Source: Pseudomonas sp. KBW05 (GTDB lineage: Bacteria; Pseudomonadota; Gammaproteobacteria; Pseudomonadales; Pseudomonadaceae). Taken from it: a DNA stretch of 64,000 nucleotides. The notes below the pieces were generated by a model. That model was not told the DNA's origin, did no database searches, and saw nothing but the letters and a program-made list of their open reading frames with translations. Of the stretch, positions 8,986 through 16,861 are shown in pieces. How positions within the stretch are numbered: position 1 is the stretch's first letter; each line of letters begins with the position of its first letter. The stretch covers positions 204 to 64,203 of the forward strand of contig NZ_QAJM01000010.1 of assembly GCF_003852405.1 (NCBI RefSeq), in the 5' to 3' direction. The translations under genes were made by a program, and so were the position numbers.

Positions 8986-9092
8986 TTAGTGACCAGCATT
9001 CTGCCTAGCGTCCACATGCAGAATTTCCCCCGTCACAAACCCGGCCGACTCCAAATGTACAATCGCCTGCGCAATATCCCGCGCTTCCCCCT
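8986..9092 (-). pseudogene. C-terminal remnant of a short-chain dehydrogenase/reductase
   Basis: Only the last 34 or so codons survive: EARDIAQAIVHLESAG then FVTGEILHVDARQNAGH and a stop. This is the C-terminal end of the SDR fold (the 'TGEILHVDGG' region, here with DAR). The reading frame ends abruptly at about 9092, where an unrelated AT-richer sequence with inverted repeats begins, so roughly 200 upstream codons have been lost. It marks an old insertion or deletion junction. Confidence 0.8.
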
Positions 9093-9100
9093 AGGGAATA

Positions 9101-9150
9101 GGGGTCAGATCACTCGTTTAATTCAGTAACGAAAATCGTGGTCTGACCCC
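9101..9150. mobile_element. Small inverted-repeat (MITE-like) element
   Basis: GGGGTCAGATCAC (9101-9113) and GTGGTCTGACCCC (9138-9150) are inverted repeats with one mismatch, flanking 24 bases. The element starts exactly where the SDR remnant is cut. GGGGTCAGA-type ends are familiar from small non-autonomous elements and REP-associated transposase ends in Pseudomonas. No transposase is present, so mobility is an inference. Confidence 0.5.
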
Positions 9151-9234
9151 GTTTTTCCACTCGCCTAAAAGCAAAACGTGGCGCAACCGAGTAAGCGCTC
9201 GGTCTTCAAATTTCAGTGATCCGCTTGTCCACGC

Positions 9235-9279
9235 GGGCCATCCAAGCAGGGCTGCAAAGCCGCCCTGCTTGGATGGCCC
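9235..9279. repeat. Perfect 18-bp inverted repeat
   Basis: GGGCCATCCAAGCAGGGC (9235-9252) and GCCCTGCTTGGATGGCCC (9262-9279) are perfectly complementary around a 9-base loop. There is no T-tract on either side, so it is not a typical terminator. Role unknown; it lies between the SDR relic and the recombinase. Confidence 0.85.
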
Positions 9280-10103
9280 TCACTTGAAAATTCTAAAGCC
9301 CATACAACTGCCTGTGGAAAACCACTGATTTCCACCGGTGGATAATTTCATCCACAGCCGCCGAACTCCCGAAAATTTGAGTCTTGACCCGAATTATCCG
9401 CAGGCGTAGATGAGATCGGGCAAAGCGCTGTCGTCGACAGCAATCCAGGTAGCCAGAACCTTTAAGGCTACGCCACACGGTGGTGGTTCTCCCAAAGTGC
9501 GATTAGCGTCCGGCGGCTCGCACGGTCACAGCGATGTGATGGATGCCTACTTTTACCAGTGTTCCCACTGCGGCAACTCATCCCCTTTCATAGCTGCCCT
9601 GCAGCAACCTATCCGCTTAGACATTTCCTTGCGCCAACCTGCGCCCGTCTCTTTCTTCCGGAAAGAGACGGGCGCTCCTACCGCTGCTGCAGCCCAACTC
9701 GTACAAGGCTTTGCGGCATTACCCCTCGCGACAATCGGCGGGACAAACACCGAAGTCACCAGCAACAGCAATGCAAATGATGGTGCCGCAGCCCACGGAA
9801 TGGACTGCACCTGACTGACAGTCAGGCACGCCCCGGTCATCGCATCACTGCCTTCACCCGACTCAGGATCTCGTGGCATTGGTCTCGTCAGCCAATGCAG
9901 CCTCTACCCGCCCACTTCTTCAGAGGTGCTCAGGAGGTCAGGTAATGAGATGCCCAAGCTCCCAGTCGTAAAGAGCCGCCAGTCCCGCGTTAGTGGACAA
10001 CCCTCACAGGTCGCAGGGGCCTTGACCCCTGATAACACTCAACATTCGTGGCGGGATGACGTGGGGAAAGTTTCAAAGATTTGGCTTCGACAGGAGTTTG
10101 ATC
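9280..10103. other. About 820 bp without a convincing gene, before the recombinase
   Basis: Two overlapping open frames on opposite strands (about 9410-9814 plus, 9553-9879 minus) cover part of this stretch. The minus frame would encode a small protein with one hydrophobic segment (SFALLLLVTSVFVPPIV). Neither has a convincing ribosome site or a family I recognise, so I do not call a gene. A 15-bp perfect hairpin lies at 9641-9675. Confidence 0.4.
9641..9675. repeat. Perfect 15-bp inverted repeat
   Basis: GCGCCCGTCTCTTTC (9641-9655) pairs with GAAAGAGACGGGCGC (9661-9675) around TTCCG. No T-tract follows. It is the second strong hairpin within 450 bp upstream of the recombinase gene. Function unknown. 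Confidence 0.8.
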
Positions 10104-11084
10104 ATGGCATTGGTAGGTAGACGGGATGGGCGGAATTTTGGATATGGACGGCAACTGAGTTATGCCGGGCCACAGGCGTTGCGCGATCTGTTTGGCGGCG
10201 GGCATTACGGCACGGTCAAGGCGCACAGTGATCGCTGGCAGGCGTTTGTGCGCTGGTGTCGCTCAGATGATGGACCAAGACTCAACGATGCGCGGCAGAT
10301 AGATCGCCAGATCTTGTCGGATTACGCGGCGCATCTACGTCACTTAGTCGAGCGCGGCGACCTCGCTATCGCCACCGCACAAAACCGATTGTCCAGCGTC
10401 AACCGAACCATGGCGGCACTTCGCGGTGATCAGTATGTGAAGGTGCCGAGTCCGAGCAAGGCGTTGGAAATGCAGCGCACCACCATCCGCACGACAGTTC
10501 CACAAGGCCAAGACCGCGAACACGTGCAGCGGATCGTCGACGTACTTTACGAACACCAGAAGCCGCGCGCCGCGACCATCGCTCAGTTAGCGCGAGCCAC
10601 CGGCATGCGCTTACGTGAGGCCATTTTGGCGGACCTACCCCGTCTAAAACGTGAAGCCAAGCAATTCGGTAAGATCAACATTCAGGACGGCACCAAAGGT
10701 AGCCGCTCGGGCGCATCAGCTCCTCGTTGGATTACGGTAGATGATCATATTCGTGACGCGCTGAAGTTTGCCGATCAGGTCTCGCCCGACGGCAGCCGCA
10801 ACCTGCTTGCACCGAACGAACGCTACCTCGATTTCCAAAAGCGAATCGTCCGTCCAGCCCGGGACACCCTTCATGCGCACAACCTAAAAGGCTTCCACGA
10901 ACTGCGGGCTGCCTATGCGTGCGAACGCTATCAGCAAATCACCCAGCATCCTGCGCCCATCAACGGTGGCAGTTGCTACCAGCTCGACCGACACCTCGAT
11001 CAGGCGGCCCGAGACCAAATCAGCTATGAACTCGGGCACGGCCGTATCGACGTAGTATCGGCGTATATCGGGGGACGAGCATGA
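10104..11084 (+). CDS. Tyrosine recombinase (integrase) of the island
   Basis: 326-residue tyrosine recombinase. A SAM-like core-binding domain lies at about residues 20-120 (HSDRWQAFVRWCRSD). The catalytic domain follows, with Arg169 in TGMRLREA, the His265-x-x-Arg268 box in FHELRAAYA, and LGHGRIDVVSAYIGG with a probable nucleophile Tyr321 near the C-terminus. It resembles the Phage_int_SAM_2/Integrase_1 type found in genomic islands more than lambda Int. The start at 10104 is chosen because AGGAG lies 8 bases upstream; a longer in-frame start at 10056 lacks one. It ends in an ATGA overlap with the next gene. It is the obvious candidate for integration at the tRNA-Thr site. Confidence 0.85.
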   Translation: MALVGRRDGRNFGYGRQLSYAGPQALRDLFGGGHYGTVKAHSDRWQAFVRWCRSDDGPRLNDARQIDRQILSDYAAHLRHLVERGDLAIATAQNRLSSVNRTMAALRGDQYVKVPSPSKALEMQRTTIRTTVPQGQDREHVQRIVDVLYEHQKPRAATIAQLARATGMRLREAILADLPRLKREAKQFGKINIQDGTKGSRSGASAPRWITVDDHIRDALKFADQVSPDGSRNLLAPNERYLDFQKRIVRPARDTLHAHNLKGFHELRAAYACERYQQITQHPAPINGGSCYQLDRHLDQAARDQISYELGHGRIDVVSAYIGGRA

Positions 11085-11356
11085 GCAAGCCATTCGATAT
11101 GGAGCTGTTTCTGGGGGGTGTTCTGAGCGGGTCGTACTCCACACGCCAGCGTCACCTTCGCCAAGCGAAAGCCATTCAAGTAGCGATCTTTAATCGTTGG
11201 CACAAAGATAATCCATGGGCATGGCAGCAAAAGCATCTCGCATGGTTTCTAAACCACCACGTGAACTCTTACGCGGAATCGACGCGCTATTACTATCTGC
11301 TGACCATACATTTTCTCACTCTTCGCTTAGGAAAACCTTGGCGGTTCGAGGGTTAA
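11081..11356 (+). CDS. Small protein coupled to the recombinase
   Basis: 91 residues, basic, rich in aromatic residues, with STRQRHLRQAKAI and a C-terminal half WQQKHLAWFLNHHVNSYAE, STRYYYLLTIHFLTLRLG. The ATG overlaps the recombinase stop codon by 4 bp, so the two are co-translated. I do not recognise the family. Its size, charge and position suggest a recombinase accessory factor, but this is inference from context only. The second half also resembles an N-terminal core-binding domain of tyrosine recombinases, so it could be a fragment of one. Confidence 0.6.
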   Translation: MSKPFDMELFLGGVLSGSYSTRQRHLRQAKAIQVAIFNRWHKDNPWAWQQKHLAWFLNHHVNSYAESTRYYYLLTIHFLTLRLGKPWRFEG

Positions 11357-11517
11357 GCGGAAGTCCTCAACTGACCAGATTAGGACGACCAGACCCAAAG
11401 GGTCTTGAGTTTTAGTGGCAACTTATCGAAACGCTTCCTCAATCCCACGGCGCATGGCAAATTGACATCGACCTCCAAAAAATCCGAACACGCGCCCCCA
11501 GAGAAAAAGGAGTTTCC

Positions 11518-14166
11518 ATGTCGATATTGCAGGAAATACTGAGCTGGACCCAGGGACTACCTACCTGGCAAAGCGATTGCGTTGCACGACTGTTAGCAAA
11601 ACAGACTCTAACTGCAGAGGATTTGGGTGACTTACTAGCCTTGCTCAAGACTGCTCATGGTATTCCTGACCCGAAAGGCCGCACGCCAAGCCCGCTTGCA
11701 TCCGATCAGATCCCCGCTCCGATAAAGCCATCGATGCATGTCGAATTGCGGGCAATGAAGAACTTACTAAATGTTAATGCCATTGCCGAAAACCAGAACC
11801 TGTCTTTCGCACCTTCCGGCTTGACCGTTATTTACGGCGGTAATGGCTCGGGCAAATCGGGCTACTCCCGTGTGCTCAAGCGCGCATGCCGTGCGCGTGA
11901 TCAAGCTGAAGTCATTTATCCCAACGCCAACCGACCCGTGAACAAAGCTGCCTCGGCTGAAGCCATCTTTGAAATCGGTGTTAACGGTACGGTACAAGAC
12001 GTACGCTGGGTTAATGAGGGAGCTGCACCCGTAGAGCTATCTGCTCTCTCCATTTTCGACTCACGCTGCGCCAATGCTTATCTTGTAAATGAAGACGACT
12101 TTTCGTACGTACCTCAGGGACTCGATGTTTTTGAACGACTGGCAAGTGTCCATCAGCAATTGAAGAGCGCAATTGAGGCGGAGCAGAAACAATACGCAGT
12201 TGACCTGACTGCGTTTGTTCCGTTGCACGGTGACACGATTGTCGGAAGATTAATCACAACGCTGTCTGCCAAGACTACTCCTGCCCAGATTGAAGCACTG
12301 GCCACGTTGTCCCCTGAAGAACTGAGCCTGCACGCAGATTTAGGCAACAGCCTAAAAGAAAACAATCCCAAGGAAAAAGCTAACCAACTGAGGTTACTCG
12401 CGCGCCGAGTTGGCGGCATTGCAACGAATGCTACCCACAAGGCGACGTTGGTGGATCAAGCAATCGTTACCAAGCTGCGCAGTCTGTCGAGTGCCTACCT
12501 AACCGCCAAAGCAGCTGCGGAGCTGGCTGCAAATCAGTTCAAGGAACAAGATGGTTTACTGCCAGGAACAGGAGGCGAAGCTTGGCGCGAGCTATTCGAA
12601 GCCGCACGCAAATTTTCCTCTGAGTCCCACCCGGATGAAACCTTTCCTGCATTGGGAAGCGATGCGTCCTGTCCCCTGTGTCAGCAGCCGCTCATGGAGG
12701 GGGCTAATCGCTTGGCTCGCTTTGAAGCCTTCATTCAACAAGAGGCAGAGAAAACTTCTCAGGCTCGACGCGCTGAATTGGTTGCCCAGTATAAACCGCT
12801 AAGTACACATGATCTGACTCTCGGTCTGGACGACGCTACACTCAGCGAAATTCAAACACTTGACTCTCAACTTGCGGCGGATTCAGCTGCCTTCGAGCAA
12901 GTTCTGACAGCTCGCCGAGAAACCATCAAGACAGCGGTGACTACACAAATATGGGAAGGAGCCGAGCAAGCATTGGTCAATCCAGCCCAAAGGCTACAGG
13001 CCCTCGCAGACAAGCTAAATGCCGAGGCTGTAAATCTGGATAAAGCATCTGATGAACAGGCTCGAGCAAAATTGCAGAAGCAGCTGGATGAGCTTGATGC
13101 AAGAGTAAAACTGAGCCAAGTCAAAGATGCTGTCATTACGGCTGTCTCACGGCTGAATCATCAGGCAAAACTGACAAAGTGCTTGCCTGCGCTCAGGACG
13201 AACGCAATTTCCTTGAAGTCCTCTGAGTTGGCAGAAAGCATCATTTCAAAGGGGCTTGCGGATGCACTTAATGCTGAATTCAAGGCGCTAGGGGTTGGAG
13301 GACTTCGTGTCGCTCTGCAAAGCCGCTCTGGGAAAGGTAAGGTATTGCATAAGCTAAAGCTGGAGTTACCGCAAAGCCGAAGTCCCCGAGACCTATTGAG
13401 CGAAGGTGAACAACGAGCTGTTGCATTAGCTTCATTTTTAGCTGAAGTGGGGCTTAGTGATAGCACTGGCGGTATTATTTTCGACGACCCAGTATCGTCC
13501 TTAGATCACCGACGTCGTGAGCGGGTGGCTGCGCGACTCGTAGATGAAGCTGCTCGGCGCCAAGTGATCGTGTTCACCCATGACATCTACTTCCTTTGCG
13601 TCCTGGCTGAGGAGGCTGAATCCGCAGGGGTCAACGTACTCACACAAAGCCTATCCAGGCGCGTCGAAGGCTTCGGGGTTGCCAATCCAGAGCTACCGTT
13701 CGAAGGGAAAAACACAACGAAACGCATCGGAGCGCTCAAGGTTCAGCAGCAAACCATCGCAAGACTGCATAAAGACGGCGAGGAAGATGCGCACCGTGAA
13801 CAGACAGGTGAAGCGTATTTTTTCCTGCGGATGGCTTGGGAGCGCGCGGTTGAGGAAGTACTGCTACGCCGAGTAGTTCTACGCTTTCGTAAAGGCATCG
13901 AAACCCAGCGATTGTCAGAAGTGATTGTTGATGATAACGACTATGCACAAGTAAATTCTGGGATGAGCAAATGCTCAAATTACGCACACGATAAGGCCAT
14001 AGTAGGAGGAGTCGCTGTGCCAGAGCCAGATGAATTGCTGGCTGACATCATGGCTCTTGAAACTTGGCGCGACCAAATTGAACGCCGCAGCAAGAGTACG
14101 AGCCAAAGCCGTAAATCAGGGTTGCCTACATCTACCCTCCCCACGCCTACCGCAACCGCTCCGTAG
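11518..14166 (+). CDS. RloC/PrrC-like AAA ATPase with zinc-hook motif
   Basis: 882-residue SMC/ABC-type ATPase. An N-terminal helical region (1-75) is followed by Walker A GGNGSGKS (107-114). A central coiled coil is interrupted by CPLC (385-388), a Rad50-like zinc-hook motif. The signature LSEGEQ (627-632) and Walker B IIFDDPVSSLD (653-663) then follow. In the C-terminal domain I see Arg771-x3-Glu775 (LRMAWE) and His824 (NYAHDK). This spacing recalls the Arg-x3-Glu...His triad of PrrC/RloC anticodon nucleases. RloC is defined by that nuclease combined with a zinc hook. No type I restriction genes accompany it here. The ATG is preceded by AAAAAGGAG. Base composition is more AT-rich than the flanks. 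Whether the C-terminus is truly a nuclease is not settled. Confidence 0.65.
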   Translation: MSILQEILSWTQGLPTWQSDCVARLLAKQTLTAEDLGDLLALLKTAHGIPDPKGRTPSPLASDQIPAPIKPSMHVELRAMKNLLNVNAIAENQNLSFAPSGLTVIYGGNGSGKSGYSRVLKRACRARDQAEVIYPNANRPVNKAASAEAIFEIGVNGTVQDVRWVNEGAAPVELSALSIFDSRCANAYLVNEDDFSYVPQGLDVFERLASVHQQLKSAIEAEQKQYAVDLTAFVPLHGDTIVGRLITTLSAKTTPAQIEALATLSPEELSLHADLGNSLKENNPKEKANQLRLLARRVGGIATNATHKATLVDQAIVTKLRSLSSAYLTAKAAAELAANQFKEQDGLLPGTGGEAWRELFEAARKFSSESHPDETFPALGSDASCPLCQQPLMEGANRLARFEAFIQQEAEKTSQARRAELVAQYKPLSTHDLTLGLDDATLSEIQTLDSQLAADSAAFEQVLTARRETIKTAVTTQIWEGAEQALVNPAQRLQALADKLNAEAVNLDKASDEQARAKLQKQLDELDARVKLSQVKDAVITAVSRLNHQAKLTKCLPALRTNAISLKSSELAESIISKGLADALNAEFKALGVGGLRVALQSRSGKGKVLHKLKLELPQSRSPRDLLSEGEQRAVALASFLAEVGLSDSTGGIIFDDPVSSLDHRRRERVAARLVDEAARRQVIVFTHDIYFLCVLAEEAESAGVNVLTQSLSRRVEGFGVANPELPFEGKNTTKRIGALKVQQQTIARLHKDGEEDAHREQTGEAYFFLRMAWERAVEEVLLRRVVLRFRKGIETQRLSEVIVDDNDYAQVNSGMSKCSNYAHDKAIVGGVAVPEPDELLADIMALETWRDQIERRSKSTSQSRKSGLPTSTLPTPTATAP

Positions 14167-14172
14167 ATATGG

Positions 14173-14204
14173 AAAAAGCTCGCCAACATAGGGTGGCGGG
14201 CTTT
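14173..14204 (+). terminator. Terminator-like hairpin after the RloC-like gene
   Basis: AAAGCTCGCCA pairs with TGGCGGGCTTT (one G-U pair) around a short loop, 7 bases after the stop codon. It separates this gene from the HNH module. A second hairpin, GGAGGCG (14239-14245) with CGCCTCC (14256-14262), follows. Confidence 0.6.
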
Positions 14205-14342
14205 AGGACACAAGATGCGTTATGCGCTAACTAACTATGGAGGCGGCGAATCAAGCGCCTCCACGACATGGCGTTTGGACCGGAGCAAGCCTGAGGCATG
14301 TAACTTTTTCAATTCGCTTTTCGCTAAAGAGCAACGCGCCAC

Positions 14343-14528
14343 ATGGTTGAAGTATTTTTAAATCTTTGCACGGCCGTCATCATTGCCAGTTTGTCCACAT
14401 GGCTGAGTAGCGTTTGGAAGGACCGAATCAACTCGAGAGATAACAGGCGTACCGAAACTTTCATAGAGCTGCTCAAAGCCGGACACTCTCGCCTGGCACA
14501 GAACCTTGAGCATGCATTACAAATCTAA
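14343..14528 (+). CDS. Possible small membrane protein or fragment
   Basis: 61 residues: one N-terminal membrane segment (VFLNLCTAVIIASLSTWLSS) and a charged tail (KDRINSRDNRRTETFIELLKAG). The ribosome site is weak (AAAGAG). The pattern resembles the start of longer one-span hypothetical proteins whose membrane helix is followed by a charged helical tail, so it may be a truncated gene. It sits alone in the 470-bp gap between the two ATPase genes. Confidence 0.35.
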   Translation: MVEVFLNLCTAVIIASLSTWLSSVWKDRINSRDNRRTETFIELLKAGHSRLAQNLEHALQI

Positions 14529-14638
14529 CGTCATGCGGTTCAACTGGGGCATGCTACCTCTGATAGGCTTCCCGACAAAGTCTATAGAAACTGTAAGCTC
14601 GAACGAAAGTCCGTCTAGATTAGCTGGAGAAGGGTTCC

Positions 14639-16861
14639 TTGTTAAAAGTTAATAGATCAAATGTTAGCTATCCTGAATGGCTCCGCAGCCCTCAAGCAGC
14701 AAATGCTCAAAGTTTTTTGGCAAAGTTCTATAGCTCCGACCCGGAGTATCGAGCGACTAGACGTGCACCGTTTGAGGAACTTCCTAGGCCTCAAGTGAAA
14801 GAGGCACTTGAAGAGCTTTTTCATGGAAAGTGTGCTTACTGCGAGTCGGACATCCGAGGCTCGGGAAGTGAAATAGATCACTTTAGGCCGAAAGCCGCGG
14901 CAAGTAATTTAAAGGGCGACAAGCAAAATGCAGATCACTATGGCTGGTTTCTTTATGAGTGGAGCAACCATTTTCTGTCATGCCTCTCCTGTAACCGGGC
15001 TAAGCGAAATCTTTTCCCTGTAGATGGCCCTCGCGCTCCGGTTCTTTCGTCTTGGATCGAGGCTTGTCGGAGTGAAACGGCACTGCTGCTGGACCCTTGC
15101 TTGGATACGCCGGAGCGTCATCTTCGTTTTGACCTGAAAGGGGTTGCCTTCGGCAGGACTAAGCGGGGAAAAGCGACTATCGATGTTCTGAACCTGAACC
15201 GAGAAAATCTCGTCGCTGCCAGAAGAGAAAAATTTGAGCACTGTGCGGAACTTTTGGAGGTATTGCGGCAGGGTGGAAAGTACATAGCAGATACTCTGAT
15301 GAAAGAGCTAGATGACGCCTCGGCTTACTCGGGAGCGGCACGGGTTTTCTTGTATCAAACCTACAGTAAATACATGAGAGCAGAAGGGCGTCGATCACCA
15401 GCCTTTAATAGCTTCTTAGCTCAGGAGTTGTGGCGAGACACGCGATTGTTTGGAGAAACTAGAGTTTTAGATGCTCTGGAAGAAAAGGGCATTTCAGCTA
15501 CAGGAATAGTGCAGGTTATACATGACAGAGAAGAACCTGTACTTCCATCTTTAAAGACGGCGGGCGCATTCAAAGATATTCGCGGATCTAGTGCTGTCTC
15601 AATGATCTGCAGAGTGGAGATCTCTGACTTTAAGGATATTCAGAGACTGGATCTCAAGTTTCAAACTTCTGAAAGCGAAAAGGGTCAAGGATGTGCAATG
15701 CTAATCGGAGAAAACTCCGTAGGAAAAAGCAGCGTGCTGCAGGCAATCGCACTATGTCTTATGGGCGAAGAACTCAGAGATATGTTGAAGATCAACGCTG
15801 AAGACTTCATTGCACGGGAAATCGAAGGCTGGAAGCACACGCGAACGAAAGATGCGGTCGTCAAAGTCGAGTTCAAATCAGGCGATATTGTGACGCTGGT
15901 AATCCCTTGCGCCGGTCCTTGGTTCGATGGCAGTGACGAACCGTCAGGTGTAGTTCTAGGTTATGGTGCAAGGCGTTACTTCGATGATAAAAGAAAGCAG
16001 TCGGCAACTCATTTTGGTCTGCGTACTCTGTTCGAGCCCTCCGCCACAATTTCCCACCCTGAGCGGTGGCTGCAAAGGCAGGATGAGAAAACCTTCAACG
16101 CAGTCGCGAGAGCTATGAGGGATATACTGTTGCTTCAACCTGATGACGAAATTCATCGGGATGAAGAGGGACGTATATATGTGACCGCTCATCAACGCAT
16201 GACTCCAATTGACCGGCTGAGTGATGGCTATAAATCGTTGTTCGCCATGGCCGTCGATATAATGCGTGAGATGGTGAGCGTTTGGGGAAATCTTGAGTTC
16301 GCTCGAGGCGTAGTTCTTATTGATGAAGTTGAGACACATCTTCATCCTCGATGGAAGATGCAGGTGATCAATGCTTTACGCAGTGCAATGCCGCAAGTTC
16401 AGTTTATAGCGACCACTCATGACCCCCTATGCCTTCGAGGCATGCGTGATGGCGAAGTAAAGGTATTGTTTCGCGATGAAGACAAGGTGATTCAGACTCT
16501 TGAGGGGTTGCCCAAGCTTTCGTCGCTACGCGCCGAGCAACTGCTTACTTCGGACTATTTCGGACTTGTCAGCACATCGGATCCTGTAGTTGAGGCGGAG
16601 TTAGAGGAATATGCTTTGCTTTCGTCTGGAGCAACTCTAACGCCTGACAGGCAGGCCCGATTGGACGAGCTATCAATATCTACAGCAACCCTTACGGTTA
16701 TCGGCGATACGCCTGGACAGCAGATTGTTTCCGAAGCTTATAGAGAGTATTTAATCGAGCGCGGAACCGTGGATGCAGCAAAACGTAATGAATTGCGGCG
16801 CGATGCGGTGGAAGACGTACTTAGGGCTCTTCGTGCAAGGAAGACCAATGCGCAAGGTTGA
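14639..16861 (+). CDS. HNH nuclease-AAA ATPase fusion protein (Septu/PtuAB-like parts)
   Basis: 740-residue fusion. Residues 1-~200 are an HNH nuclease of the PtuB/TIGR02646 kind: Cys65-A-Y-Cys68, the IDHFRPK motif (79-85, catalytic His81) and Cys115-L-S-Cys118-N. Residues ~325-740 are an OLD/PtuA-like ATPase: Walker A GENSVGKSS (357-365), Walker B VLIDEVETHLHP (Asp562, Glu563) and H-loop ATTHDP (His594). In Septu systems the ATPase and HNH nuclease are separate genes with the ATPase first; here they are fused with the nuclease first. The start is a TTG at 14639 behind GGAGAAGGG. The 3' end overlaps the next HNH gene by 14 bp. AT-rich composition suggests recent transfer. A role in phage or plasmid defence is likely but inferred. 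Confidence 0.8.
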   Translation: MLKVNRSNVSYPEWLRSPQAANAQSFLAKFYSSDPEYRATRRAPFEELPRPQVKEALEELFHGKCAYCESDIRGSGSEIDHFRPKAAASNLKGDKQNADHYGWFLYEWSNHFLSCLSCNRAKRNLFPVDGPRAPVLSSWIEACRSETALLLDPCLDTPERHLRFDLKGVAFGRTKRGKATIDVLNLNRENLVAARREKFEHCAELLEVLRQGGKYIADTLMKELDDASAYSGAARVFLYQTYSKYMRAEGRRSPAFNSFLAQELWRDTRLFGETRVLDALEEKGISATGIVQVIHDREEPVLPSLKTAGAFKDIRGSSAVSMICRVEISDFKDIQRLDLKFQTSESEKGQGCAMLIGENSVGKSSVLQAIALCLMGEELRDMLKINAEDFIAREIEGWKHTRTKDAVVKVEFKSGDIVTLVIPCAGPWFDGSDEPSGVVLGYGARRYFDDKRKQSATHFGLRTLFEPSATISHPERWLQRQDEKTFNAVARAMRDILLLQPDDEIHRDEEGRIYVTAHQRMTPIDRLSDGYKSLFAMAVDIMREMVSVWGNLEFARGVVLIDEVETHLHPRWKMQVINALRSAMPQVQFIATTHDPLCLRGMRDGEVKVLFRDEDKVIQTLEGLPKLSSLRAEQLLTSDYFGLVSTSDPVVEAELEEYALLSSGATLTPDRQARLDELSISTATLTVIGDTPGQQIVSEAYREYLIERGTVDAAKRNELRRDAVEDVLRALRARKTNAQG

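Noticed and set aside
9410-9879. Two overlapping small frames, one per strand, in the island
   Set aside because: Neither has a good ribosome site or a family I recognise. The perfect hairpin inside them forces related codons on both strands, so open frames are not evidence here.
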